Assembly: GCA_963565915.1 (NCBI GenBank)
Contig: OY751494.1
Location: 930,001 to 994,000, forward strand
Length of the DNA stretch: 64,000 bases
Direction of reading: 5' to 3'
From: Entoloma clypeatum
Taxonomy: Eukaryota > Basidiomycota > Agaricomycetes > Agaricales > Entolomataceae
Positions 28,983 through 40,084 of this stretch are shown here, in pieces. Both the position numbers and the translations under genes were made by a program. Below the pieces are notes generated by a model. That model worked only from the letters and a program-made list of their open reading frames with translations, was not told the origin of the DNA and searched no databases. The stretch's first letter is position 1; each line of letters opens with the position of its first letter.

Positions 28983-31900
28983 CTATAGGTGTGATAAGGG
29001 GCCCGGTTTCTCCGGATACGCGGAGTGGAAGTCCGCGACTAAGTCCGTCGCGTGTTCGAGTTCCGTGGCGGGTAGCCAGGACTGTTCCTCATCGGTTCCT
29101 TCATAGCCTAGCCAACGGACTAGGTAGAGCAGTTTGCAAGAACGCCGGCGATCCAGTTTGGTGTCAAGGATTTCGGCGATTTCGTATTCCACTTCTCCTT
29201 CAACGTCGACCGGAGGAGGCGGAGTTACTGTCCGGTTCGGAATGTCGTTCGGAACAGATGGCTCCAGCATGGAGATGTGGAAAACGGGGTGAACACCGCG
29301 TATGGTGTCCGGAAGTCGGAGGGTGTAAGAGTGTGTACCATTCCTGGCAAGGATGTCAAAGGGGCCAAGGTACTTTTCAGACAGCTTTTTGGAGGGTCGT
29401 GTAGTGCGGAAAAACTTAGCCTTCACAAAAGCTTGCTGTCCTACTTCGAGCGGAGGGGGCGGAGCACGCCGGAGATCGGCGGGGCCTTGATAACGTCGTT
29501 GAGCTTCTAGGATTGTAGATTTGAGTTCTTGGTGAAGCTTGTCCAGGTCTACGACGAATTGTCGGGCACGGGCGGATGCGAGGTCGCGCTCCAGATGGAC
29601 GGAGAGGTTCGGATGATAACCTTTATTGGCAAAGAAGGGCGAGATCCCGGTCGTAGCACTCGGAGCATTGTTGTACGCGAACTCCGCAAGCGGAAGTAGT
29701 TCGGACCAGTTGTCCTGTTGATAGTTACAGAAAATGTGGAGGTACTGTTCCAAGGTCTGGTTGGTACGTTCGGTTTGACCGTCGCCTTCAGGATGGTAGC
29801 CAGAGGTGAAGTGCAGAGTCATGTTGAGGGCTTTTCCAAGGGAGCGGAAAAAGCGGGAGACGAACTCCGGGCCTCGGTCGGAGGTGACATGCTCCGGTAC
29901 TCCGTGCTTGGAGAACACATGCAGGATGAACAAGGTGGCTAGATCTTCGGAGGTGCAGTGGATCGTAGTCGGAACAAAAATGCTTTGTTTTGTCATTCGG
30001 TCAACAATAACAAGGATTGCGTCAAAACCGCCGGAGGTCGGAAGTGTCTCGATGAAGTCCATGGATATGGAGTTCCACGGAAGGTTCGGAACTGGGAGTT
30101 GCTTCAGCATACCATAGGGCTTGTGGCGTTGGGGTTTAGAGCGCATGCAAGTGGTGCAGGATTTGCAGTACTTTTTGACAAAGTCTCGAACACCAGGCCA
30201 AGTATAATCTCGTTGAATGAGACTAACTGTCTTGTTCTGTCCGGGGTGTCCGGAGAGAATATGGTCGTGCTTGTTGCGGAGGGTGCGGAGCCGGAGGTTA
30301 TCGGAGTCGGGGACATAAATGCGACCACTATGACGGAGGAAACCGTCGGAGTCTACGGACCAGTGCGGTTTGGGCTCCTTGAGATGGTCGGCATAGATTG
30401 GGTCGGATGGGAGTGAACGGAGGATGTCGGAGTGCAACTGTTCAATGTCCATTATGACTGTGGCGCGGAGAACAGGGGTGAACAACTCCGTAGCTCGGAG
30501 AGATGCGGACAGCTGTTCTTGGGAAAAGACTGGTCGGAAGTTGCTTGGGTTTACCAATGCATAGTCGCTATTCCCCTCTTTGGGATAGACGTCCCATCGT
30601 CTAGTCAAAGAGTCCGGCTTGGTACCGAGACGTCCGGGGCGGAAGCGAATCAAGAGATTGAACTGAGAGAGGAACTCGGACCACCGGGCCTGTCGGCGGG
30701 TGAGAACCTTTGTAGTGGCGAAATACTCCAGGTTCTTGTGGTCCGTGACAACGTCGATCGGAGCAGCGGAGCCTTCAAGGTAATGTCGCCATACCTTGAA
30801 TGCTTCATGGATAGCAAGTAACTCCTTGTCGTGCGTGTCGTAGTTGAGTTCCGGGGCGGTGAAGGTGCGGGAGTGGAACGCTACTGGGTGTATCTCCTCG
30901 TCGGAGGTCCGGATGGACAAAATAGCACCAAGTGCGTAGTCGGAGGCGTCCGTCTCGATGATAATAGGTCGATCAGGAATCCAATGAGTGAGGACTGGTG
31001 CTTTGGTAAACGCGAGCTTCAACTCGTTGAACGCACTCCGTGCGGAGTCGGAGAAACGGAACGGAGTACCCTTCCGGGTGAGTCGGGTGAGCGGAACAAC
31101 GATGTCCGAATAACCGTGGATGAAACGTCGATAGAAATTTGCGAATCCTAGGAAAGACTGTACGTCCTTCACTTTCCGAGGTTCAGGCCACTCTTGAATG
31201 GTCTTCACCTTGGTTTTGGACATGCAGAGACCAGAGGGAGAAAGGATGAAACCAAGATATTCGACTGTGTCGACAGAAAATTCGCACTTGTCGGAGCGGA
31301 CGTAAAGTCCGTTCTTGCGGAGACGTCGGAGAACTTCCTTGACATCGTCGGGGTGCTTGGCGGGGTCGTCGGAGTAAATGAGAATGTCGTCAAGGTAGAC
31401 CACCACTGTAACATCGAGGAGGTCACTGAAGATGTCATTCACAAATCGCTGAAAAGCAGCAGGGGCGTTGGATAGTCCAAAAGGCATAACAAGCCATTCA
31501 AACGATCCGTAACGAGTGCGGAAAGCGGTTTTCCATTCATCTCCGTCGGCAATGCGGACAAGATGATATGCATGCCGGAGATCGAGAGTGGTATAAACAC
31601 ACGCTTTTCCGGCAGTGGAAAGGAGGTCGGAGATGAGCGGAAGAGGGTATCGATCCTTCTTGGTAACTTTGTTCAGGCCCCGATAGTCGACGCACAGGCG
31701 GAGGGAACCGTCCTTCTTTCGGACAAAGAGGACCGGAGCGCCATGCGGAGAGCGAGAGGGGCGAATGAAGCCAATGGCCAAATGTTCGTCTATGAAGTTT
31801 CGCAGGGCAGATAGTTCGGATTGTGAAATGGAGTACATAGGGCCAATAGGGGGAGTCGATCCGTCTTCTAACTCGATGCGGAGGTCATACGGACGATGCG

Positions 31901-32681
31901 GAGCGAGGGTGTCTGCTTTTGTCTTGCTAAAAACATCGGCAAAATCGTGATATTCCTCTGGGATATGGGAGAGGTCCGGAGGTTCCTCGGACATAGAAAC
32001 GGATTGGGCGGAGATCGTGTGGTCGGAGAGGTGAATTCGGAAGGATTGGGCACCCGGAAGTTTGCAGGCGCGCACAAATGCGGCTGCATTTATCAATGCA
32101 ATATTCGGAACAACGTCCGGAGTAGCAGCGGGTGTGCCAGAGTCGGAGGTCGGAGTATCGGGAGAGGTCTGCGGAGGTAGCGGAGCTGACCTGGCAGAAG
32201 ACGTTAAGGTCGGAGACTCCTTCAAGAGCTGTGGACGGAAAGTAATACTGCCCAATACCCAGTCAATCATAGGATTGTAGCGGGTGAGCCAGTTGTATCC
32301 AAGAACCATAGAACAGGAGGAATCGAGCGGAGTCACGTAGGCTGTAATGGCCATATATTCACCGGAGGAAAAGTATACAGGGAGATCAACCGCCTGAGTA
32401 ATGACGGAGTTGGACGTTCCGTCAAATAATTTAAGTTCGATCGGAGGTATGGAGGTGAAAGGGAGTTTATAGGATGAAGCATAACGGGAGTCAATAAAAC
32501 AATGAGTAGAGCCGGAGTCCACAAGGGCGGCTATCGGAGAAGAATCGGAGATAAGCGGAGATGTAAGTCGGACACGGAGGGAATTGGGATCGGAAAGAGC
32601 GGAAGCGTTGAGTAGAGCGGTAGTACGGATGGGTTCAACGCAGTCCTCAGGCCGTACAGAGTCCTGTGGACTGCCCGCTAA
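28983..32681 (-). CDS. pol: Pol with chromodomain, intact
   Basis: The frame is open from the slippery site at 32681 to the stop at 28983 (1,232 codons), with no stop or shift. Protease VDSGSTHCF; RT with YTTLDLRHAYHLV and YLDDILIYS; RNase H with ETDASDYALGAIL; integrase zinc finger HILSGHPGQNKT...CTTCMRSK; core SMDFIETLP, TSDRGPEF and EGDGQTERTNQ; then a GPY/F-type region and a chromodomain (about 29160-29010, LLYLVRWLGYEG and SWLPATEL). There is no ATG suited to separate initiation near the start, which agrees with translation as a Gag-Pol fusion. Confidence 0.95.
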   Translation of the reverse strand, partial: LAGSPQDSVRPEDCVEPIRTTALLNASALSDPNSLRVRLTSPLISDSSPIAALVDSGSTHCFIDSRYASSYKLPFTSIPPIELKLFDGTSNSVITQAVDLPVYFSSGEYMAITAYVTPLDSSCSMVLGYNWLTRYNPMIDWVLGSITFRPQLLKESPTLTSSARSAPLPPQTSPDTPTSDSGTPAATPDVVPNIALINAAAFVRACKLPGAQSFRIHLSDHTISAQSVSMSEEPPDLSHIPEEYHDFADVFSKTKADTLAPHRPYDLRIELEDGSTPPIGPMYSISQSELSALRNFIDEHLAIGFIRPSRSPHGAPVLFVRKKDGSLRLCVDYRGLNKVTKKDRYPLPLISDLLSTAGKACVYTTLDLRHAYHLVRIADGDEWKTAFRTRYGSFEWLVMPFGLSNAPAAFQRFVNDIFSDLLDVTVVVYLDDILIYSDDPAKHPDDVKEVLRRLRKNGLYVRSDKCEFSVDTVEYLGFILSPSGLCMSKTKVKTIQEWPEPRKVKDVQSFLGFANFYRRFIHGYSDIVVPLTRLTRKGTPFRFSDSARSAFNELKLAFTKAPVLTHWIPDRPIIIETDASDYALGAILSIRTSDEEIHPVAFHSRTFTAPELNYDTHDKELLAIHEAFKVWRHYLEGSAAPIDVVTDHKNLEYFATTKVLTRRQARWSEFLSQFNLLIRFRPGRLGTKPDSLTRRWDVYPKEGNSDYALVNPSNFRPVFSQEQLSASLRATELFTPVLRATVIMDIEQLHSDILRSLPSDPIYADHLKEPKPHWSVDSDGFLRHSGRIYVPDSDNLRLRTLRNKHDHILSGHPGQNKTVSLIQRDYTWPGVRDFVKKYCKSCTTCMRSKPQRHKPYGMLKQLPVPNLPWNSISMDFIETLPTSGGFDAILVIVDRMTKQSIFVPTTIHCTSEDLATLFILHVFSKHGVPEHVTSDRGPEFVSRFFRSLGKALNMTLHFTSGYHPEGDGQTERTNQTLEQYLHIFCNYQQDNWSELLPLAEFAYNNAPSATTGISPFFANKGYHPNLSVHLERDLASARARQFVVDLDKLHQELKSTILEAQRRYQGPADLRRAPPPPLEVGQQAFVKAKFFRTTRPSKKLSEKYLGPFDILARNGTHSYTLRLPDTIRGVHPVFHISMLEPSVPNDIPNRTVTPPPPVDVEGEVEYEIAEILDTKLDRRRSCKLLYLVRWLGYEGTDEEQSWLPATELEHATDLVADFHSAYPEKPGPLSHL

Positions 32682-33835
32682 TTTTTTGTTTCGTCCGTGG
32701 TCTTGGCTTGGGCAGCGCGCGCCTTAGCCTTAGAGGCGGAGGACGAAGACTTCAGGCAATCTTTCGCGATGTGTCCAGCTTTGCCACAAAACATACAGAG
32801 GTTGTTGTCAAAACGGCGTTTGCGTTCCTCCGGAGTTAGCTTTCCGTCTTTTCCGAGTTTGTCAGAGATGTCGGACTTGGGAGCGGAGGAAGGCTTCGAC
32901 TGTTTGCCCTGGTTCTGTGTCTGTGGTTTGGCTTTGGAGTTTTTATCAGAGTTTGCGGAGGGGGTTTTAGCTTCGGATTTGTCGGATTTGGATGCGGACT
33001 TGTCGGAGCGGGACTTCTCGCGATGACGTTCCCAGTGGCGAGCATCAATAGTCTGTGCTAGCTCCCTAAGTGCTGGTAACGTGCTTGGCTTTGCTTGAGT
33101 CCCAAGGACATCTTTAATCCGCTCCGCCAACCCGGAGTAGTACCGGTGATGCAGGGCGGAGCTGTCCCAGTGCGTTTTGGCAGCAAGGCGTGTGAACTCG
33201 ATATTATACTTGAGAATATGTTGATTTTCGCGCATTTTGAGATTGTCCAGAGAGTCGGCAGCATCCGCAACGGGGTCAATGACCCCGAATTCCGTGCGGA
33301 GTGTGCGGAGGAATGCGGACCAATCTTCGTACCAGTCCGGGGGGTTATCCGGGTCCGGTTCGATGATGAAATGCTCGAAATAATCGAGAGCTGTGCCTCG
33401 GAGGAAAGAGATGGCGAGAGTGATTTTGGCAGAGTCATCGTCATACTCGGAGTTGTCGCGGAAGAACAATGTGCATTGGAGGATGAACTGGTTCAGTTTC
33501 CGGGGATCGGAACTGTCGAAGGTGTCCGGATCCTTAGCCTTTTTATGATGCTTGTGACCTTTGCTGCGTTTGAGTTCATTGGTCATTAAGAGGAAAGCAT
33601 CCGCAAGGGCTTGTGGGCCGAAAATATTCTGAGGAGACGGGGGTGCGGATTCTATGGGGGAAGTGGGGATCGGAATATTATGCGGAGGTGTGATGGGCTG
33701 AAAACCCGGAGGTGTCGGAGTAGTGGGAGTTACGGGGGATAGTTCTGTTAAACGTTGTTCGACATTTTGTAGAACCTGTTGCCTAGAAGTGCCAGCTTCT
33801 GCGGCTTTTGCTGTCTTGGTGTTTCGGAGTGCCAT
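32678..33835 (-). CDS. gag: Gag, intact
   Basis: 385 aa from an ATG only about 40 nt inside the 5' LTR. A Pro/Thr-rich N-terminus is followed by a capsid domain (KDPDTFDSSDPRKLNQFI, ISFLRGTALDYFEHF), a Lys/Ser-rich linker, and one zinc knuckle CMFCGKAGHIAKDC at about residues 347-360. The stop TAG at 32678-32680 directly follows the heptamer AAAAAAT. Confidence 0.93.
   Translation of the reverse strand: MALRNTKTAKAAEAGTSRQQVLQNVEQRLTELSPVTPTTPTPPGFQPITPPHNIPIPTSPIESAPPSPQNIFGPQALADAFLLMTNELKRSKGHKHHKKAKDPDTFDSSDPRKLNQFILQCTLFFRDNSEYDDDSAKITLAISFLRGTALDYFEHFIIEPDPDNPPDWYEDWSAFLRTLRTEFGVIDPVADAADSLDNLKMRENQHILKYNIEFTRLAAKTHWDSSALHHRYYSGLAERIKDVLGTQAKPSTLPALRELAQTIDARHWERHREKSRSDKSASKSDKSEAKTPSANSDKNSKAKPQTQNQGKQSKPSSAPKSDISDKLGKDGKLTPEERKRRFDNNLCMFCGKAGHIAKDCLKSSSSASKAKARAAQAKTTDETKN
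32681..32687 (-). promoter_or_regulatory. -1 frameshift heptamer AAAAAAT at gag stop
   Basis: On the minus strand gag reads ACA AAA AAT TAG, so A AAA AAT is in the correct slippery phase and touches the stop codon. The -1 frame reads AAA AAA TTA GCG and is open through the whole of pol. The relative at 18114 has the same arrangement. Confidence 0.8.
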
Positions 33836-33875
33836 GACTAGCAGGAATCCAAAAACGGTTTGAGTTCGAATATAC

Positions 33876-34597
33876 TGTTAAGTAGGTGAAAAGTCGGAGC
33901 TTTGTCGGAGTCCGTTGGAGGTCGGACGAAGGACTGAGGCCGGAGCGGAACTCCGGGAATGCGGAGGAACGACGAAGGGGAGGGACGTGGCTTCAACGTA
34001 TGTGTTGCGCCGCCGTTTGTTGGATAAGGTGTCCCAATTTCAGGAGGTCGGAGGAGAGGTCGGAGATGCGGAGGTCCTCGGAAAGATCTCGGTGAGAGAC
34101 ATGTTGACGTGGAAATGGTCGGACGACGTCGGAGTTGTGACTCGGACACAGTACTGAGCTTGTCGAAGGGTAACGATGGAGGAAGAGCAGTAGATGAGGA
34201 TGTCGTCGGCGTATTGTACCACAGCGAGGATCTCTGGCATGAACGGGGAGTAGAGGAGTGAACTTTGTTGATATTCGAACTGAGGAACTACAGGTATGGT
34301 ACAAGCTTAAATATCTAAATGAGATTACTTTACGGAGATGGTCGGAGTAGGTCCGGAGTTGTGGCGTAAGTTGCCAGCGACTGTAACGAACATCGGAGAT
34401 GTCAGTCAACGGACCATGCGGAAAAGGCGATGCATAAGTAAACGGGAATATGAATATGAAATGCATAAAGGCATGGAGTTATGAATATGAAATGCACGAT
34501 GGCAACGTGCGGAGATGTGGAGGTAACGGATGTCCGGAAAGTCCGGAAAGTCGGAGGACGATCGGAGTGGATCAGAGATTCGGAGACGGATATAACA
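33876..34597 (-). repeat. 5' LTR of intact chromovirus
   Basis: It matches 27148-27869 throughout. It is followed on the plus strand by the second GTGCC duplication and then exon 2 of the interrupted gene. Confidence 0.95.
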
Positions 34598-35384
34598 GTG
34601 CCAGAGGAATCGACATCAACAATCTGGAATCTCTGCCATCAAATTTCTGCAGCCACCCACAGGCGGGTCACGAGGAAAAAATTTATGGCTATCCACGCGA
34701 TCCGAACAAGATGTTTGAGGCAAGAGAAAAAAAACTTTGCCTCCGATTAACAGTTAACGTAAATTGCAGCACAACGAGGATCTCAGCTGGCGCCCAACAT
34801 ACACAAGGTCTGATGCAACCAAGAAACCACAGCAGGACACTGCCAAACCCACATTGTTCAAACATAGGGAAACTGTCGATCACTCTCGTGACGACAAATA
34901 TGTGTCTCAACCAATGTTTCAAGGTAGTGATCGGTGCCGAATTCAGGGGCCCAAAACTGTATTTGAGGTAAAAAAAATTTCACTGCCCCCTTTTGTATCT
35001 AATTACGAATTCTTTCAGCGTGACGGGAAAGGCCCCAACCGGCACCAAAATAAGATACCGGCGCCTCCTCCTTTCCGTTCGTCGGCACCCCCTGGGATGA
35101 AACACTGGTATGTGGTTACAGTTGGGCGCCATACTGGTATCTTCTTTGACTGGTGAGAGATTCAATTTCACCTACATCATCCATACCAAGTTCATAATAT
35201 CTTGTACAGGGCTTATACTAGCTCCTTGGTCAATGGTGCTTTGAATAATAGCCATAGGTCCTTTCAGACTGAAGAAGCAGCCCATGAATACTACGAGAAC
35301 GCCAAGGCCCAAAAACTTGTCTGGATATCTAGAAACCCTGGAGATGATGAAATATTCGGTCCCCTTGAATACACTATGGAGTGA

Positions 35385-36207
35385 ATAAGTACTTTGTAAA
35401 TACCTAAACTGGAACATACCTGTGTGCTGAACTATGCCGAAATGTCATATTTATACTTGAAGACTGTGCTTGTTTCATCCAATAGACATAAGTTATTTTG
35501 TTCTGAACATGGACAAGATGCAGGTGTGCTCATCTTGTCTGATCGAAAATAAATTTACTTTGTGAATAGTACCAATATGTTCAAGTTGAGAGAATGTGCA
35601 ATTTATTTGATTGAACCGTGGTGAACCAGATGGAAGTCGAGAGGATGTGCAGAGCTTGTTTCATTTGAATGTGTCCCGAGGCAAACTTTCGTGCCGTTGT
35701 GCTGAACTAGTACTAGTCGTAGATTTTGGTACTTTACTTTATGTTGAGTGGACTGTGATCAACTTGAATTGTGTACTATCAATGTTATCATGTATCTAGG
35801 ACGCAAGAGGCCCATACAATTTAAGTGTAGGAATCATGAATATTCATCATCTAATTTCAATGCAATTACATTGCCCCCATTTGCTGCGAATAACATTGCC
35901 CTCGTTTCACCAGCTCACTCCGTAGACCGAAGCGGCATTGTAAAAAAAGTTGTTCAAATCCACATAGTAGCGGCGGCCGTCGTACAACCTATCTAGAAAT
36001 TAAGACCGGTGAAGTGTTAATGACTTTCTGTGTGTCAAACACGATAGTTTAGTTTCATCATGATATTGAACTTCAAGTTATTCACTCGATGTAACCAAAC
36101 CCTCAGCTTAATCTATAAATCGTACGTATGTTGCAACAATGCTAAAAACTCGTACTTGAAGCATGCTTTCTGGAAGCCTAGCAGATTGGGCTGAGGGCTT
36201 GTAATCA
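35385..36207. other. intergenic, no gene seen
   Basis: AT-rich spacer between the viroplasmin-like gene and the KDZ transposase. Short ORFs here have no recognisable features. It should contain the 3' UTR of the former and the promoter of the latter. Confidence 0.6.
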
Positions 36208-36291
36208 GTGCGTCATCGGCTATCAAGTCACTCATGTACTTCAAATACTCGCCCACCAACCAGGGTCACCTTGTCCTCCCTCCGAGCCCCC

Positions 36292-39200
36292 ATGGTATCA
36301 CAGAAAAAGCAAAAGGCCACTGGCAAGCCCAGGAAGCTCAGTCTTCATACTCGGACTCAGTTAACGCATGCACAGCTCACCGCGTATGAGGCTATCCAGT
36401 TCCGCAATCCGGGACCAAGCACCGCACAGACGTCATGTGTGCACACACTGTGTGTCAATGCTGGCGGTCGACGTGGCTACCGCAGCGACCAACACCGCTT
36501 GCAATTGAAGGAACCAGAGTCATTAGCCACCCTGCTGCAACCACCAGACGTCCTGCAACCACCACCAGCCTCCTTTCAATGACTTGCAACCGTCTGACTC
36601 ACCTGCCGTCGTATCAAATCCAAAGCAAGTGAAACAGAAATGAAAGCAGACCAACACTACTTCAGTGAGTTGCCTCCATTTGTCAATTTGGTACAGCTTA
36701 AAAACTAAAATCTCTTTAGACAAAACTCAAAGAATGGCTGCACTTTTGCCAGAGCACCCTTGACGAACTGCTTTGACAGGACGGCCTCGGTGACTTCCTC
36801 GGTCAAGCCAATTGTCATTCTTGCGCAAAATTGCCTGGCATTTACAAATGTTGTGACTGTTTTGACGGTAGTCTACTGCGATGTCAGTCATGTATGGTCA
36901 CATTTCATAAGGTTCACCCTGTACATTGAGTCGAGGTCCATTTGTCCTTTCTCTTTTGTTTCAGTCAATTTATCTTTTCTTCTCTTCATCTCCTTCCTTA
37001 GCATTGGAATGGATCCTTTTTCAAGAAGACATCCCTCAAGGCTCTCAGCCTTTGCATTCAACTCGGACATGGTGGGGCAGCTTGTCCACGACCGTCCCGT
37101 GGCCCTCCTGGTTTCTGTGTTGTCGACACCTCCAGCATCCAACACATATCCGTGGATCTGTGTGACTGCGGCTCAAACAGCTTTGTCAAGACTCATATGC
37201 AAATTCTCCGTGCCAGATGGTTTCTGGCCACCTTTAATCGACCCAAGACCGTGTTCATGTTCAACTGCCTTGACACATTCTACGAACTTACACTACAGGG
37301 GAAGACCACGCTCCACGACTTTTACAACATGATTTTACACAAGACTGATAATCTCTCTTTAGAGAAGACCACGGTACATTGTTTCCTGAATTTGGGGCTT
37401 TATATTGATGAAAGGTCATCTCAGCATCGTTACCCGGAGTTCCACAGGGTCTTCCGCATATGGCGCGGTCTCCTCATGATCAAGCGGGCTGGGCGAGGTC
37501 AAGATCTGGCAGGCGTTGATGCCACAGGACAAGGTGACATCACGGTAGAGTGTCCTGCATGTCCTCAACCTGGGCGTAATCTACCTGAAGGGTGGGACAA
37601 GCCTTCCCCCGAATTGTGGGTCATGCATCATCACCACTATATTGTTTGCTGAAAGTTGGCTAGATTCCTCTATACCCAGTTTCTTGCTGTTGACGCAAAC
37701 TTCAAGCTCAAATTAAAGAACCGTGGAATCTCAGATCCAGAGTTGGTGCCAGGGTGGTCTTACTTCGTCAAAGAGGATCAGTACCAGTCCTTTATCAAGG
37801 ATTATATTGATCAACCTGAGGTATGTATATCATATATCTGCCATTTTTGTGGTCTCATTGCCAAATAGATCAATACCTGCCGCTCAGAACATGATGCCTT
37901 GGTTCACGCTGTAGTCTGCAGTACCCCTGGTTACAAGGTTACTGGTACCATTCTCGTACTATGCCCGTGTCACTGCCTGGTGCGAAAAAATGGTGTCGGG
38001 GACTTGCAGAAGGGCAAGCGATACTGCAATGTCGACTATGTAGTTTTATCGTTGGTCGCGGGGACCGTTCTTCATAGGATTGTCATCACATACGATATCA
38101 GCTGCCAATGGTGCAAAAACTTCCTCAAACGCATGCACGACTTCCCTCCTTCAATGCAGGTCCCTGAAGGGACAAAAATCGAAGTCAGTATTCCAAGCTG
38201 GCATATCAACGGCCATGGTCCCCTGTGTCGGTCGAATTTCTGCCTAGGGTTTATGGAGGGTATGGGTAGAACATGTGGAGAAGAAGTGGAGACTTCATGG
38301 GCACAGATGAATGTGCTTGGGACAAGCACCCAAGAGATGGGGCCGGGAGCTCGTCATGAGACCCTTAATGACCAGTGGGGAGGATTTAATTTTCGGAAAA
38401 TTGTCGGCTTTCATATGTATCCTTTCACCTTCTCCGATACTTCACTCATCCGAATATCAATCATAGGGCCTCATTTCCTCAAATGATTGGAGAATGCCTT
38501 TACCATGAGGGATAAACATCGTGGAATATTTACAAAATTCATGAGTATGTTTTCACTGGAGATGATTGAGAAATGGGAGAAGATGGCACGCAACTGGCAT
38601 GCATCTCAATCAAACCCTGCTCAGTCAAACGTAGCTGTTCCGAATCCCTATGAGGAGCCTATCTCCGGTAAGCTAATTTTTGTTTACATTTCGAATATGA
38701 TATCTTATTGTCCCCTAGCTACAACACTGCAGGATGTCAGACTGGAATTAGTGAAAGAAGATGCAAGTGCTGCCGTGGAAGGTGTTGTGTCAGCTCACAA
38801 GACGACATTGACATCATTCTTGGTAATGGGCCTGGATCTTGAAGACCAACAGTATGTCTTGGCATTTTTCTTTTATCTGTGTCATTTTTATCTAATCAAT
38901 TTACCAAGACGACAGCTTTCACTTGAGACCACTGAGGTCAAGAAGTCTCCCACTCCGAAACAACTTGCAGACCTAGAGGAGAAACAGACCCTGCTACTGC
39001 GTAGAATCCAGCGGTGGCGTGAGGTGCAACTGGCGTATATGCCATGTGTTGGCACTCTTCTTGCTGCAACACTTACTGCTGATGCTGAATCTGCTACTCC
39101 TGAATCTGCTGAGACAGCCACCCTCCACCTCCCCTCATCACTTTCTGCCTCCCTGCAAGAGTCCTCTGCCCTCTCTGTCCTTGTTGATAGGGAAATTCGC

Positions 39201-40077
39201 CTGCGTATAGCACAAGCAGAGGATGCCCTTGCCGATATTCGCTGTCAACGCCGCATTATCTTGGGCCTATGGCAATTCAAATGCCTCAATGTCAACGGGA
39301 CCACGTGCACTTTACAACTGTTTCAATCTTCGGATGCGACGCTGTGTTCTCCGCTATTGTGCAGCATATCAGGTGTTACTCAGTCTTGATTTTCATGGTT
39401 CATGGAAGGATCGGCTGCATGAATTGAGGGATAATGATGTTCGTGGACCTGGCAAAGATGATGATGCTGTGAGCAATGGGCGCTTTGAGATATCTTGGAT
39501 CTGGATTGTCCCGAGAGTGTCTACAGCTCCAGATATGGAGGATTCGGAGGCGGCATTTGATGAGAGTCTGTGAGTTGAGTGGATGAAATCAAGGGCACAA
39601 AAAGCACGGTGGGAGAAGGAGGTGCTCCTGGTCGGGGAGGAGATGCGTCATGTTGTTTCGTATTTTGAGTGGAAGGCTCAATGGTGGCACTTACAAGGTG
39701 GATGTCGGCTTGTGGTTGGGGAGGATATCCGTCATGGCCTTGTCGCATATTCTGCAAAGCAAGCTGACCTTTGTGATCATATGGCTGCAAGTTGTGCATC
39801 CCTCTGGCTGCCTGCCTTGTGTGTGAAGGGATTGTCGGCTAATTGGGGTTCTTCATATGTGGTTGAGCGCAATTCACAGTGCCCTGGTCAAGGTACTGCA
39901 TCTGTTCCACAACCTAATTATGGTGCCACATCTGTTCCACCGAATCCAGAGCACGATGTGGAGGAGGGTGATGTAAATGATGATGAGGTAATTGATGATG
40001 AGGTTGACAAAGGTGAAGTGAATGCCACATATGATGAGGATGGTGAAGGGGTAGATTTTTTTGAACTTGACAGTTAG
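36292..40077 (+). pseudogene. KDZ (Kyakuja-Dileera-Zisupton) transposase, CxC2-type, decayed
   Basis: Cut-and-paste transposase of the KDZ group. From the likely ATG at 36292: a short basic N-terminus; a Cys/His cluster at 36800-36920 (CHSC, CCDC, CQSC, H..VH..H); an intron about 36936-37002 (weak donor gtccat); then SLKALSLCIQLGH, VDLCDCGSN, FLAVDANFKLKLKNRG (catalytic Asp), a His after an intron (HDALVHAVVCS), GDLQKGKRYCNVDY, YDISCQWCKNF (second Asp), IPSWHINGHG, FMEGMGRTCGEEVE (catalytic Glu region) and ARHETLND.WG. Further introns lie near 37820, 38668 and 38851. In-frame TGA at 36774, 36927, 37650, 38484 and 39571, plus one near 36648, all stand where CGA (Arg) is expected. It ends in acidic residues just before a minisatellite. 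Confidence 0.85.
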
Positions 40078-40084
40078 ATAGTGT

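Larger units (their letters stand above)
27148..34597 (-). mobile_element. intact, very young chromovirus with antisense gene
   Basis: The two 722-bp LTRs show no difference in my reading and are flanked by a 5-bp duplication GTGCC (27143-27147, 34598-34602). On the minus strand: LTR, a leader of only about 40 nt, gag (385 aa), a -1 frameshift site, pol with chromodomain (1,232 codons), an oppositely transcribed spliced gene, the purine tract ctaagaggggaatac, and the 3' LTR. All frames are open. Everything needed for autonomous retrotransposition appears present, so it may still be active. Confidence 0.95.
26666..35384 (+). pseudogene. gene with C-terminal viroplasmin/RNase H1-N-like domain, split by retroelement
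   Basis: Exons 26666-26857, 26910-27147 joined to 34603-34712, 34770-34967, 35019-35152 and 35210-35384 keep one frame through every junction, giving about 348 residues. The N-terminal two thirds are Pro/Ser/Asn-rich with VIDLNTLPSSP and INLDTPPSSP repeats. The C-terminus (KHWYVVTVGRHTGIFFDW, then a conserved TEEAAHEYYENA helix) fits the viroplasmin/RNase H1 N-terminal fold (PF01693 type), which binds RNA-DNA hybrids in RNase H1. No catalytic RNase H domain follows. A 7,450-bp chromovirus plus one GTGCC repeat interrupts exon 2 between a cysteine codon and the next. No stop codon was found in the exons, so the gene was intact until recently. The donor at 34713 (GTTTGA) is weak. Confidence 0.75.

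Noticed and set aside
29277..33589. Many plus-strand ORFs of 70-160 codons
   Set aside because: Shadows of the intact minus-strand gag and pol; the CGGAG-rich composition keeps several frames open.
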